This document shows positions 15,891 through 25,185 of a stretch of DNA of 55,495 bases, one piece after another. Source of the DNA: JBOGIG01 sp050742455 (GTDB lineage: Bacteria; Actinomycetota; Acidimicrobiia; Acidimicrobiales; JBOGIG01). The stretch covers positions 1 through 55,495 of the forward strand of contig JBOGIG010000147.1 in NCBI GenBank assembly GCA_050742455.1. Reading direction: 5' to 3'. The notes beneath the pieces are model-generated. The model was not told where the DNA came from and did no database searches. It worked only from the letters and a program-made list of their open reading frames with translations. The position numbers and the translations under genes were made by a program. Each line of letters starts with the position of its first letter. Position 1 is the first letter of the stretch.

Positions 15891-16018
15891 CTCGACGGCG
15901 GCGATCGCTTTCATGCTACCCCTGAGTATGCCAAGGCCCTGTGACGCCGGGAAGGGGCAATTTTCCTTTCCCGACCCACGCGCCGTCTCCGGCGCAGGGA
16001 TCATTCAGGCCAGGGCGG

Positions 16019-16912
16019 CTACGCCGTCCGGCCCTTTGGAGGGTCGGACAAGCGGGCCGCGGGGGCAACCCCGGCGGAGTACAGAGCCAGGGCCACGTCG
16101 TCAGCCAGGTGATAACTCTCGGCGTCGGTCGGGAATCGGCCGGCCCGCACGTCGGCGGCAAAGGAGGCCAGGGCTTCGGTGGCCGTACCGGCCAGATCGG
16201 CGTAGCGGCGGACAAATTTGGCAACGATGCGCTCCTCGAGGCCCAGGACGTCGTGAAAGACCAGGACCTGGCCGTCACAACCACGGCCGGCCCCGATGCC
16301 GATCGTGGGAATGCCAAGGCTCGATGTGACCGTCGCCGCCACCACGTCGGGAACACCCTCCAAGACGATGGCGAACACTCCGGCTGCCTCCAGGGCGGCG
16401 GCATCGGCCATCAACTCCTCGATCGCTTCCACCTGGCGAGCCTGGACCCGATATCCGCCCATGGTGTTGACCGACTGCGGGGTCAGGCCGAGGTGACCCA
16501 TGACCGGGATCTCGGCTCCGACAAGGGCCGCCACCATGTCGAGTCGGCGGCGGCCACCTTCCAGCTTCACAGCCACGGCGCCGGCCCGGATCAGGCAGGC
16601 GGCGTTGGCCAGCGTGTCGGCCGGAGTGGTGTGGTAGCTCATCCAGGGCATGTCGGCCACTACCAGGGCCCGGGGTCGCACCCGGGCCACCGCCGCGGTG
16701 TGATGGGCCATGTCCGAAATCGTCACCTGAAGGGTGTTTTCGTAGCCGAGAACCACCATGGCGAGTGAATCGCCCACCAGGATCATGTCCACCCCGGCGC
16801 CATCGGCGATGCGGGCTCCCGGGGCGTCATAGGCGGTTACCATCACCAGTGGCGGGGCCTGGGGCCCCGCCTTGTAGCCACGAACCAATGGGACTGACAT
16901 ATGCGTCGCCAT
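16019..16912 (-). CDS. panB: 3-methyl-2-oxobutanoate hydroxymethyltransferase
   Basis: A 297-residue PanB. It transfers the hydroxymethyl group from 5,10-methylene-THF to 2-oxoisovalerate, giving ketopantoate for pantothenate and CoA synthesis. Signature stretches are VMVTAYDAPGARIADGAGVD, LVGDSLAMVVLGYENTL, MPWMSYHTTP, VKLEGG and HLGLTPQSVNTMGGYRVQ, which include the metal- and substrate-binding Asp and Glu residues; GIPTIGIGAGRGCDGQVLV is near the C-terminus. The ATG at 16912 is chosen; a second ATG four codons later is also possible. It is upstream of the rpsF operon on the same strand. Confidence 0.94.
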   Translation of the reverse strand: MATHMSVPLVRGYKAGPQAPPLVMVTAYDAPGARIADGAGVDMILVGDSLAMVVLGYENTLQVTISDMAHHTAAVARVRPRALVVADMPWMSYHTTPADTLANAACLIRAGAVAVKLEGGRRRLDMVAALVGAEIPVMGHLGLTPQSVNTMGGYRVQARQVEAIEELMADAAALEAAGVFAIVLEGVPDVVAATVTSSLGIPTIGIGAGRGCDGQVLVFHDVLGLEERIVAKFVRRYADLAGTATEALASFAADVRAGRFPTDAESYHLADDVALALYSAGVAPAARLSDPPKGRTA

Positions 16913-16979
16913 GACGGCCTCACTTTCCCGTCCAGCGCCCCTCGGCTGCCGGCGGTAGCACAAGTGTATCGTTCCAACC

Positions 16980-17198
16980 GTGGAGCGTGTCTGCGAGAGT
17001 TGCGCCGCCGAGGACGAGGAATTGGCTGCGGTCTACCGGGTCTACGTGACGCCAGAGACCTGGGACCAACCGGGATCAGCCACCCGAGTGATCGAACCCG
17101 AGCTGTGGTGCTTCACATGTCGGTCCATGTACCCACACGAGAGTGCCGATGACGACACCGCCGCCGAGGACGATACCGGGGACGAGGCAGAGAGCTAG
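16980..17198 (+). CDS. small zinc-ribbon-like protein
   Basis: A 72-residue protein starting at GTG 16980. It has two CxxC pairs, VCESCAAEDEE at the N-terminus and LWCFTCRSMYPHE about 37 residues later, which together should bind one zinc. The segment VYRVYVTPETWD sits between them. An acidic Asp/Glu/Thr tail follows. The pattern looks conserved rather than random. No function is known. It is divergent from panB and overlaps the 3' end of the convergent GGDEF-EAL gene by four bases. Confidence 0.7.
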   Translation: MERVCESCAAEDEELAAVYRVYVTPETWDQPGSATRVIEPELWCFTCRSMYPHESADDDTAAEDDTGDEAES

Positions 17199-19783
17199 AG
17201 GCCCCCCACGACGCCATTCCAGGCGTCCGGCTCGACGGGACGAGAGAAGAGGTAGCCCTGGGCCATGCGGCACCCAAGGTCCTTCAGCGTCTGATCCTGC
17301 TCCACCGTTTCCACCCCTTCGGCCACCACTACCAGGCCGATCGCCGCCGACATAGCCACCATGGCCCTCACGATGGCCAGGTCGTTGTGATCACCCGGAA
17401 GACCGCTCACGAACTCCCTATCGATCTTGAGCACGTCAAAGGGAAGGCTACGGAGATTGCGCACCGAGGAGTAACCGGTGCCGAAATCATCAATGGACAG
17501 AAGACACCCCACCTGGCGGAGCTGCTCCAGGGACCGGGCCGTGCGCTCCAGATCGGCCATGGCCACACTCTCTGTCAGCTCCAACGTCAACGCACCGCGC
17601 GGCAGGTGGTGACGGGCCAGGACGAGGCCGACTTCATCCACAAATCCGGGATCGTCGAGTTGGCGGGCAGAGATGTTCACTGCCATTCCCAGCTCGGGTT
17701 GTGCCTCTCTCCACCGGGCCAGCTGGCAGCAGGCCTCATCGAGCACGAAGGCGCCCAGACGGCCGATCAGCCCGGTGTCCTCGGCCAGGCCGATGAACTG
17801 GCCGGGGCCGATCCGGCCCCGTTCGGGATCATCCCAACGCAGGAGGGCTTCCGCTCCGACCACCGATCGGTCGGCCAGAGCCACGATGGGTTGGTACACC
17901 ACCTTGAAGTGGTTGTGGTCCAGGGCACTACGCAGGGCTCGAAATCCCGAACCCTTCCCACCCATGGGCTTGGCTCGCGAACGGTCGTGGACCTCGACCC
18001 GGCATCGCCCGGCATCCTTTGCCGCCAGCATGGCGGCGTCGGCTTCAGCCACCAGTTGATCAGGGTTGGTATTGCCGTAACCGACGGCCACACCCACACT
18101 GGCGGTGACATAGATCTCACGTTCCCCCACCATCGTGGGAGCATCGCAGGCATCGACGATCCGCTGGCCCAGAACCCGGGCCTCCTCCTGGCCGGCGATC
18201 TGGGGCACAAGGACCATGAATTCGTCCCCGCCCACCCGGGCTACGGTTCCGTCGGCCGTGACCGTGTCGACGATCCGCTTCCCTACGGCTCTGAGCACCT
18301 CGTCGCCCACCGAACGCCCGTGGTCGTCATTGATGGCCTTGAAGTGATCGACGTCGATGAACAGGATGGCCACCAGCCCGCCCCGGCGCCGGGCCCGGAC
18401 CAGTGACTGCTCCAGGCGGTCGTGAACCAGGCTGCGGTTGGGGAGGCCGGTCAGGCCATCATGGAGAGCCAGCCGTTGGATCTCGAATTTAGCCTCTTCG
18501 GCTTCGGTGACATCGGCCACGATGGCCATGATGAGCGGGGCGCCCCCGTCCTGGCCGGGGATCAACGAGACCGAATTGACCACGTAGGCCCAGGACCCGT
18601 CTTTACGCACATATCTCTTGTCGATCCGGAAGGACGGTATCCGGTCCGCCAGCAGGTCGGCGATCAGGATCTTGTTCCTGGCCCTGTCGTCGGGATGGGT
18701 GAGGGTGAAGAGCCCGAAGGACCCCAGCTCGTCGAGGGTGAAGCCCAGCATCGAACAGAACGCGTCATTGGCGTCGACCAGAGTGCCCTCGACGTCGGCC
18801 ACCACCTGTCCCACCGCGGCATAACGGAAGGTGGCCCGCAGGCGCGCTTCGGAGGAGGCCAGGGCGATCTCGGCCTCCTTGCGTTGAGTGATGTCGCGCA
18901 CATTGGCCACCACCCCCTCTACGGCGGGCTCGTCCAACAGGTTCGTGAAGACCACATCCAGCCAGTGCATTCGACCGGCACGATCAGCCGATCGACCCTG
19001 GACCTCCACGTGGTCGCCGGGATGGCCAAGTGCCTGGATGAAAGCCTGCCTCATTATGCCGGCGTCCTCGGTGTGGGTGAACCCGAGCCCGCCCAGGTTC
19101 ATGACTTCCTCGGGGGTCCGGTCGAACAGGGCAGTTATGGCGGGGCTGACATAAGTGACCGTTCCTCGGGCATCGAAGATGAGGGCCAGGTCCGACGAAT
19201 GACGGTGCAGGGCCTGAAACCGGGCATTGCTCCGTTCCATCTCCTGCCTGACCAAATATTCACCGGTGACGTCACGCGACAGCGTTGCGACGGCCACCAC
19301 CGACCCCAGGTGATCCCGTACCGGGATGCCGGTCATCACTACCCGGATCTCGCTCCCGTCGGAGCGAACCAGGGTAGCGGGAACGTTGGGCACGGTCTCG
19401 CCCGCCAGGACCTTCTCCCGTAACCGGCGTAACAGGGCCCAGTCGCCCTCGGCCACGTAGGTCTTGCTCGGGGAACCCAAGATGTCATGGCGGCTGTAGC
19501 CCAGGGCCTTTTCCGCCCCCCGATTCCACTCGCGCACCCTGCGATCCAGATCGGTGACAATGATGATCTCGTCGGTGGATTCGATGATCGACAAGGCCCG
19601 GGCCAGATTGGACTGCATGGTGGCCAGGTCGTCGATCGGAAGGTTCACTCCCAGCTCCACATGAGCGCCCAAGGCCCCGATTGCGTCACGGTCAGCATCG
19701 GAGCTTCCGTCGGGATGGCGCCTATCCGAGCGCGCAAGTCCCACCCTCCTGCTCACGTGCACGTGCGCTCCCGTCGGGGACAA
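17195..19783 (-). CDS. PAS-PAS-PAS-GGDEF-EAL c-di-GMP turnover protein
   Basis: An 862-residue soluble protein with no transmembrane segment. Three PAS domains (about 64-175, 190-300 and 312-430) are followed by GGDEF (RVGGDEF at 516-522, with FIDVDHFKAIND) and EAL. The EAL domain begins at EALLRW (645-650) and retains the phosphodiesterase residues: NISARQL, LELTESV, IDDFGTGYSS, LKIDREF and VVAEGVET. Both catalytic motifs look intact, so it may make and degrade c-di-GMP; which dominates cannot be told. No RxxD inhibitory site precedes GGDEF. The start is uncertain: TTG at 19783, or GTGs shortly after. It is downstream of the PBP gene on the same strand. Confidence 0.93.
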   Translation of the reverse strand: MSPTGAHVHVSRRVGLARSDRRHPDGSSDADRDAIGALGAHVELGVNLPIDDLATMQSNLARALSIIESTDEIIIVTDLDRRVREWNRGAEKALGYSRHDILGSPSKTYVAEGDWALLRRLREKVLAGETVPNVPATLVRSDGSEIRVVMTGIPVRDHLGSVVAVATLSRDVTGEYLVRQEMERSNARFQALHRHSSDLALIFDARGTVTYVSPAITALFDRTPEEVMNLGGLGFTHTEDAGIMRQAFIQALGHPGDHVEVQGRSADRAGRMHWLDVVFTNLLDEPAVEGVVANVRDITQRKEAEIALASSEARLRATFRYAAVGQVVADVEGTLVDANDAFCSMLGFTLDELGSFGLFTLTHPDDRARNKILIADLLADRIPSFRIDKRYVRKDGSWAYVVNSVSLIPGQDGGAPLIMAIVADVTEAEEAKFEIQRLALHDGLTGLPNRSLVHDRLEQSLVRARRRGGLVAILFIDVDHFKAINDDHGRSVGDEVLRAVGKRIVDTVTADGTVARVGGDEFMVLVPQIAGQEEARVLGQRIVDACDAPTMVGEREIYVTASVGVAVGYGNTNPDQLVAEADAAMLAAKDAGRCRVEVHDRSRAKPMGGKGSGFRALRSALDHNHFKVVYQPIVALADRSVVGAEALLRWDDPERGRIGPGQFIGLAEDTGLIGRLGAFVLDEACCQLARWREAQPELGMAVNISARQLDDPGFVDEVGLVLARHHLPRGALTLELTESVAMADLERTARSLEQLRQVGCLLSIDDFGTGYSSVRNLRSLPFDVLKIDREFVSGLPGDHNDLAIVRAMVAMSAAIGLVVVAEGVETVEQDQTLKDLGCRMAQGYLFSRPVEPDAWNGVVGGL

Positions 19784-19879
19784 CCACCCATAGGGAATGA
19801 TTATCGGTCAATCGGGACAGTTTCATGAGCGGGCCGACATAATCCAATCCCGCCATCACGGTTCGGTTGCCCCCGCGCC

Positions 19880-22111
19880 TCACCGCGGCGGGAGCGAGGT
19901 CGTGGTAGGTGGTGGCCGGGTGGTTGGGGTCGGAGGCAACGTCGTGGTCGGTGAAGGAGCCGTGGTCGTCGTCGGGGGCGCTGCCGGCCCGGGCACGGTG
20001 GATCCCGGGGTGGCGTTGGCCGTTGTCGTTGTGGCTCCGCCGGGGGGGAGTGTGGAGATCGAAGGGCCGGCCGCGTTTGGACTGGTAGTGGTCGTCGCCC
20101 CCCCGGAGGAGGCGGGCGCGCTGGTTGTGGTCGAGAAGGGAACCAGACTTCCCTGCAGAACCCGCCCCGAGAAGCTCGACACGCTGTGGAAGGGCTCGAC
20201 GGGCATTGGCCTGGTGGCTCGACTCATGAAGTGCTGGAACATCTGGGCCGGGAAGGTACCCCCGGTGACGTTGATGCCCCGGACCGAGGTCATGGGCTTG
20301 GAGTCCCCCGAGGGATAGCCCATCCACACCGCGGTGGTGAGCTGGGGCGTGTAGCCGATGAACCAGGCGTCGACACTGTGCTCGGTGGTCCCCGTCTTGC
20401 CGGCCACCGGTCTTCCGATGGCCGCGGCCGTGCCGGTGCCGGACTTGACCACCTGTTGAAGAATCAGGTTCACCGTGTCGGCCACGGACGGGGCCAGCAC
20501 CCGAATACGCTGGGCTCGGTCCGGCTGGAGAACCCGACCATCGGCGGTGCGCACCTCCAAGATGGCCCGAGGGGTCACACGTATGCCGTCGTTGGCAAAG
20601 GTCGAATAGGCCCCGGCCATCTCCAGCACGGATACGTCGGCGGTGCCGAGCACCAGGGAAGGATCGGCCGCCAGCTTGGATGTCACGCCCAGGGCGTGAG
20701 CCTCATCCACCAGCTTCTGGGGCCCGATGATGGCCTGAAGCTGGGCGTACACCGTGTTCACCGAATTCTTGGTCGCCTCGATCAGGTTGATCTTGCCGGG
20801 GAAGGATTCGTTGGAGTAGTTCGAGACCCGATAGGTCTTCCCGCCCGGCTCGGGGAGGTCGATGTGAGCCGGGGCGGCAAAAGAGGATTCCACGTTGTAT
20901 CCCTCCTTGATGGTCTCGGCCAGAAGGAACGGTTTGAAGGTGGATCCGGCCTGGCGTCCCGACCCGCCCCCCTGGCGACCCGTGGCCAGGTTGACCTGGG
21001 AGTGGGCGAAGTCCCGTCCACCCACCATGGCCTTGATCTCCCCATTTTGGTCGATGGACACCAATGCACCGGATGGCTCACCCGGTTTCAGAAAGCCGTA
21101 CACCGAGTCGTATGCCAACTGCTGGGTGTGCAGGTCCAGGCTGGTCTTGACCCTCAGCCCACCTCCATCCACTTCGGCTCGACCATACCGAGCGATCAGA
21201 AGCTGGCGCACGTATTGGACAAAATACGCTGTGCCCCCCTGTGTCAGGACGGTCGGGCCGTGCTCGGAATCGGCTATCACGTATCCGCCCTTTCCGGTCA
21301 GAGGGGTGGCTTCGCCGGCTTGGCGCTGGGCGTCGTTGATGTAACCACTTCGCTCCATCGAACGAAGCGTCAGATCTCTGCGTAGCTTGGCCGTGGCCGG
21401 GTCCCGGTATGCGTCGGCCGTCTCAGGAGACCGTATGAGGCCGGCGAGGTACGCCGCCTCCACCAGGTTCACCTGGCTGACATCCACGCCGAAGTAGGCC
21501 TGTGACGCAGCCTGTACGCCGTAAGCACCCCGCCCGAAATAGATGGTATTGAGGTATCTGTCCAGGATCTGGTCCTTGGACAGCTTGCGGTTCAGCTTCA
21601 CGGCCAAGGCGGCCTCCTTCAGCTTTCGCCACAGGGATCGTTCCGATCCCACGTAAGTTTGCTTGACCAGCTGCTGGGTGATGGTAGAGGCCCCTTGCAA
21701 CGGACGTCCCCGAACGTCGGCCCATACGGCGCGCACGATTCCGATCGGGCTCACGGCTCCCTCGTGGAAGAAATTGCGGTCCTCGGTGGCCACCACGGCA
21801 TTGATCAGGACACGGGGGACCTTGGACAACGGGACCGTTACCCTGTTCTGGCCAGTGTTGAACGCGGCCAGAGGAGCCCCGTTGGCATCGGTCAGGAACG
21901 TCGTTTGCACCGGAGCAGTCAGGGGCGGGAGCGGGACCCGGGCCAGGACGAACACCAGGCCCGCCAGGGCAGCCAGGGAACCGAGGCCGAGCACGAAGAT
22001 GATCCGGCGGTGACGCCAAAGAAGGCTCGGCCTCCTCACTTTCCCGGCCCTGGCCCGCGTCCCACCGGCGCCGGCGTTCAGCAGGCCGGCCGACTTCACC
22101 TTGACCGCCAT
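19880..22111 (-). CDS. bifunctional class A penicillin-binding protein
   Basis: A 743-residue peptidoglycan polymerase. A cytoplasmic basic tail and one transmembrane helix (about 36-57) precede the GT51 domain (ATEDRNFFHEG with Glu110, then GASTITQQLVKQ). The transpeptidase domain has SxxK as STFK (Ser390, Lys393), SxN as SVN (450-452) and KTGT (572-575), all intact. Residues 660-743 are a Thr/Pro/Ala-rich tail with many TTT and PP runs, resembling the wall-spanning tails of actinobacterial PonA. DUF5318 lies one base upstream, as Rv0049 lies beside ponA1, so this is the ponA1 counterpart. The ATG at 22111 is well placed. Confidence 0.95.
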   Translation of the reverse strand: MAVKVKSAGLLNAGAGGTRARAGKVRRPSLLWRHRRIIFVLGLGSLAALAGLVFVLARVPLPPLTAPVQTTFLTDANGAPLAAFNTGQNRVTVPLSKVPRVLINAVVATEDRNFFHEGAVSPIGIVRAVWADVRGRPLQGASTITQQLVKQTYVGSERSLWRKLKEAALAVKLNRKLSKDQILDRYLNTIYFGRGAYGVQAASQAYFGVDVSQVNLVEAAYLAGLIRSPETADAYRDPATAKLRRDLTLRSMERSGYINDAQRQAGEATPLTGKGGYVIADSEHGPTVLTQGGTAYFVQYVRQLLIARYGRAEVDGGGLRVKTSLDLHTQQLAYDSVYGFLKPGEPSGALVSIDQNGEIKAMVGGRDFAHSQVNLATGRQGGGSGRQAGSTFKPFLLAETIKEGYNVESSFAAPAHIDLPEPGGKTYRVSNYSNESFPGKINLIEATKNSVNTVYAQLQAIIGPQKLVDEAHALGVTSKLAADPSLVLGTADVSVLEMAGAYSTFANDGIRVTPRAILEVRTADGRVLQPDRAQRIRVLAPSVADTVNLILQQVVKSGTGTAAAIGRPVAGKTGTTEHSVDAWFIGYTPQLTTAVWMGYPSGDSKPMTSVRGINVTGGTFPAQMFQHFMSRATRPMPVEPFHSVSSFSGRVLQGSLVPFSTTTSAPASSGGATTTTSPNAAGPSISTLPPGGATTTTANATPGSTVPGPAAPPTTTTAPSPTTTLPPTPTTRPPPTTTSLPPR

Positions 22112-22519
22112 TCAGACCGCTCGGCCCCCGCCGCCGATGGAAAAGGCCCGAGTCATGTGATTCCAGCAGCAATGGGGACACACCTCGATCACGTAACAGG
22201 CCAGCGTGGCTGATCGGCGAGCCAGCTTGGATAGCTCGGTCGCCGAGCCAAGGCAATGTCCATGGGCCGGCATCCTCGGACCGAATACGAATCGGACCAG
22301 GACGAGCTGAACCTCTCCACAGATTGGACAGTCAATCTCGGTGGCCTCTCCAATGTTGCGGGCCGCCCGAATCAGTTCTGGGTGGGCGTCGCAGACGTCG
22401 TTGCGCGAGAGGCGTCCCTTGCGGAACTCACTGATTATGGCGTTCCGGGCCAGGCGGTAGTCGATCTGGCCGGGCAGGTTCGCCGTCGGTCCACCCAAGG
22501 ATGCCGGGCGAAAGCTCAC
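22112..22519 (-). CDS. DUF5318 family protein
   Basis: A 135-residue protein starting at GTG 22519. It has an N-terminal QIDYRLARNAIISEFRKGR segment, a CPICGEVQLVLVRFVFGPR zinc-ribbon-like segment and a C-terminal VIEVCPHCCWNHMTR pair, so four cysteines could bind zinc. This matches DUF5318 (Rv0049-type), which is encoded immediately upstream of the ponA-type PBP in actinobacteria, as here, with no intergenic base. A role with the PBP is inferred from this linkage only. Confidence 0.85.
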   Translation of the reverse strand: MSFRPASLGGPTANLPGQIDYRLARNAIISEFRKGRLSRNDVCDAHPELIRAARNIGEATEIDCPICGEVQLVLVRFVFGPRMPAHGHCLGSATELSKLARRSATLACYVIEVCPHCCWNHMTRAFSIGGGGRAV

Positions 22520-22594
22520 AGCCAGAGGCTACCCGCCCGGGCAGGACCTGTGACCGGCGCGCCCCAACGTGGCGGCCGGGGTGCTATTCTTCGA

Positions 22595-22623
22595 TTTCGA
22601 TATATCGAGCCGATACATCGAAA
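22595..22623. promoter_or_regulatory. inverted repeat, probable PadR operator upstream of padR-ino1
   Basis: TTTCGAT and ATCGAAA form a perfect seven-base inverted repeat with a 15-base spacer. Inside are further related steps (TATCGA, CCGATA), giving an interrupted palindrome of 29 bases. It lies 19-47 bases before the PadR ATG. PadR repressors commonly bind such sites at their own promoter, so autoregulation and control of ino1 is a reasonable inference. Confidence 0.6.
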
Positions 22624-22641
22624 GGACAGGTTAAGTTAGCA

Positions 22642-23388
22642 ATGCTGGAAATGGCCATCCTCGGCCTACTCAAGGAACAGGAACTGCACGGCTACGAGCT
22701 CAAGCGGCGTCTCAGTGACTCCCTGGGCGTGGTGTCCGGCGTCTCCTTCGGTTCCCTCTATCCGGCATTGGCCCGGCTGGAAGCGGCAGGGGCGGTCAAG
22801 GCGGTGCGGGCCAACGACTCGGGACCATCGATTCCCATGACCGGATCCCTGGGAGGGGAAAGGGCTGCGTATCGCTCTACCCGGAAACTCACCCGTTCTG
22901 CGCGGGGCAAGAAGGTCTATGGCATCACCGACGAGGGCGAGCAGCTCTTCGTCGAGCTCCTGGCGGCCGAAGGTCAGGCGGGTGGCGACGATGACCGCAA
23001 CTTCCGGCTGCGGCTGGCGTTTGCTTCCCACCTGGACCATGACGGCAGGATCGGGCTCCTGGAAGGCCGGCGAGCTCACCTGACCCAGCGCCTGGCCGGA
23101 TCTCGCTCCGCGGTGGAGCGTGGCCGCCAGAGGTTGGATGCCTATTCCCGAACATTGGCTGAACACTCGGCCGAGACCACCATGTCCGACATCGATTGGA
23201 TCGACGGTCTCTTGGACAGCGAGCGCAGAACTCGGGACATGGGCACGGACAGCGCCCAGCCGGTTGGGGTCGGGTCCCCCCGCACCGGCCTTGGCCGAGA
23301 TGGAACATCAAGCGCAACATCGTTGGAATCACCGGATCAACCCAGCTCGGCCCGGCCGAGGAAATCGACGAAGGGAAGCAATCAATGA
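22642..23388 (+). CDS. PadR-family transcriptional regulator
   Basis: A 248-residue regulator. The N-terminal winged helix has MLEMAILGLLKEQELHGYEL, VVSGVSFGSLYPALARLEAAG and VYGITDEGEQLFVELLA, the PadR signature. A basic insert (about 60-90) splits the wing. The C-terminal half includes an alpha-helical Vir-type dimerisation region and a low-complexity Ser/Pro/Arg tail. The ATG at 22642 gives the family start. Its stop overlaps the ino1 start by four bases (ATGA). The PadR-ino1 pair is syntenic with Rv0047c-Rv0046c, so it likely controls inositol synthesis. Confidence 0.9.
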   Translation: MLEMAILGLLKEQELHGYELKRRLSDSLGVVSGVSFGSLYPALARLEAAGAVKAVRANDSGPSIPMTGSLGGERAAYRSTRKLTRSARGKKVYGITDEGEQLFVELLAAEGQAGGDDDRNFRLRLAFASHLDHDGRIGLLEGRRAHLTQRLAGSRSAVERGRQRLDAYSRTLAEHSAETTMSDIDWIDGLLDSERRTRDMGTDSAQPVGVGSPRTGLGRDGTSSATSLESPDQPSSARPRKSTKGSNQ

Positions 23389-24455
23389 GCAAGATTCGAG
23401 TGGCAATCGCCGGTGTAGGCAACTGCGCCAGCTCACTGGTCCAGGGAATCGAGTACTACCGTAACGCCGAGGCCGGCGACGTGGTGCCCGGTCTGATGCA
23501 CATCGAGGCCGGTGGCTACCACGTTTCAGACCTCGAATTCGTGGCTGCCTTCGACGTCGACGCGGCCAAGGTCGGCGTCGATCTGGGCAAGGCCATCTTC
23601 ACCGGACAGAACAACACAGTTCGCTTCGCCTCGGTCGGTGACCTGGGAGTGTCGGTGCAGCGGGGACCCACTCTGGACGGGTTGGGCCAGTACTACCGGG
23701 CCACCATCGAGGAATCCCCGACCGAAGCCGTCGACGTGGCTGCCGTGCTCAAGTCGGTGGGGGCTGACGTCCTGGTCAGCTACCTCCCGGTGGGTTCGGA
23801 GACAGCCCAGAAGTTCTACGCTCAGGCCGCCCTGGATTCTCACGTGGCCTTTGTCAACGCCATCCCCGTGTTTATCGCCTCGGACCCCGAGTGGGCCGAG
23901 AGGTTCCGAGCCGCCGGTGTCCCCATCGTCGGCGACGACATCAAGAGCCAGGTTGGAGCCACGATCGTCCATCGCATCCTGGCCCGTCTGTTCGAGGATC
24001 GAGGCATGGTTCTCGATCGCACCTACCAACTCAACGTGGGGGGCAACATGGACTTCAAGAACATGTTGGAACGGGAGCGTCTCGAGTCCAAGAAGATCTC
24101 CAAGACCCAGTCTGTGACCAGCCAGATCGAACACGGTATCGCCGCCAACGACGTCCACATCGGTCCATCCGATCACGTGGCCTGGCTGGAGGATCGCAAG
24201 TGGGCCTACATCCGTCTGGAAGGGCGCAACTTCGGCGATGTCCCCCTCAACATCGAGCTCAAGCTCGAGGTCTGGGACTCTCCCAACTCGGCAGGGGTAA
24301 TCATCGACGCCGTGAGGTGTGCCAAGGTCGCCCTGGACCGTGGGATCGGGGGGCCGCTACTCGGCCCGTCGGGCTACTTCATGAAGTCACCTCCAGTCCA
24401 GTACCACGACGATCAGGCCCATCAGATGGTGGAAGATTTCCTCGGTGACTGCTGA
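23385..24455 (+). CDS. ino1: myo-inositol-1-phosphate synthase
   Basis: A 356-residue NAD-dependent synthase that converts glucose-6-phosphate into inositol-3-phosphate, the precursor of phosphatidylinositol and mycothiol. The N-terminal Rossmann motif is VAIAGVGNCASSLVQG. Core segments include DDIKSQVGATIVHRILARLF, TYQLNVGGNMDFKNM, and SKKISKTQSVTSQI with the catalytic lysine region. The length matches the short actinobacterial form. The ATG overlaps the padR stop, and the end overlaps the methyltransferase start by 11 bases, so the three form an operon. Confidence 0.95.
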   Translation: MSKIRVAIAGVGNCASSLVQGIEYYRNAEAGDVVPGLMHIEAGGYHVSDLEFVAAFDVDAAKVGVDLGKAIFTGQNNTVRFASVGDLGVSVQRGPTLDGLGQYYRATIEESPTEAVDVAAVLKSVGADVLVSYLPVGSETAQKFYAQAALDSHVAFVNAIPVFIASDPEWAERFRAAGVPIVGDDIKSQVGATIVHRILARLFEDRGMVLDRTYQLNVGGNMDFKNMLERERLESKKISKTQSVTSQIEHGIAANDVHIGPSDHVAWLEDRKWAYIRLEGRNFGDVPLNIELKLEVWDSPNSAGVIIDAVRCAKVALDRGIGGPLLGPSGYFMKSPPVQYHDDQAHQMVEDFLGDC

Positions 24456-25185
24456 CAACTCGAGATCCTGGGACCAGTTCTCGGCTGCCCATCAGGCAAC
24501 GTCGGGATACTCCACCGAAGTCGCCCACTACGGGCCTGGCATCGGCAACGAGAGCGATCTACGCCTGCTCGGTGACCTGAAGGGCAAGCGAGTCCTGGAA
24601 CTGGGCTGTGGCGGGGCCCAGTGCTCCATCGCCTTCGCCAAGCAGGGGGCGACGGCCATCGGGGTGGACTTCTCGGCCAACCAGTTGGCTTTCGCACGCC
24701 AGCTGGTCGAGCAAGAGGCCGTTCGAGTTGAACTGCGTCACGGGGACCTGGCCGATCTGGCCTTCCTCCGAGCCGACACAATCGACGTGGCCTTCTCCTC
24801 TTACGCCCTGGGCTATGTCGAGGATCTGGGTCGCGTCTTTCGCCAGGTACACCGCGTACTCCGAGTCGGTGGAGCGCTGGTCTTTAGCCTGTCCCATCCC
24901 GCCTACGACATAATCGAGGATTCGCCGGCTGATCACGCCCCGGCGGTCCGCCGGAGCTACTTCGATCGGTCACCCATGGACTATGTGGCCGACGGAGTCC
25001 CCTTCACCCAGTACCACCACAGCTTCTCCGACCTATACATGCAACTGCTCCGGGCCAGCTACCGGGTCGACCTGGTGGCCGAACCCGAGCCCGGACCAGG
25101 CGCCGACCTGTCGCCCGAGTGGAGAGAGGCATTCCGTTGGGTGCCCCGGACGCTGATCATGCGGGCCCGCAAGGAAGGTAACTAA
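24445..25185 (+). CDS. class I SAM-dependent methyltransferase
   Basis: A 246-residue Rossmann-fold methyltransferase from GTG 24445. Motif I is VLELGCGGAQCSIAFAKQG, then IGVDFSANQL with the acidic SAM-ribose ligand, DTIDVAFSSYALGYVEDL (motif IV) and a post-motif LRVGGALVFSLSHP. The acceptor is unknown. It overlaps ino1 by 11 bases; the partnership might involve inositol-linked lipids or simply operon filling. The last four bases overlap the convergent CCA-transferase stop. Confidence 0.85.
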   Translation: MTADNSRSWDQFSAAHQATSGYSTEVAHYGPGIGNESDLRLLGDLKGKRVLELGCGGAQCSIAFAKQGATAIGVDFSANQLAFARQLVEQEAVRVELRHGDLADLAFLRADTIDVAFSSYALGYVEDLGRVFRQVHRVLRVGGALVFSLSHPAYDIIEDSPADHAPAVRRSYFDRSPMDYVADGVPFTQYHHSFSDLYMQLLRASYRVDLVAEPEPGPGADLSPEWREAFRWVPRTLIMRARKEGN

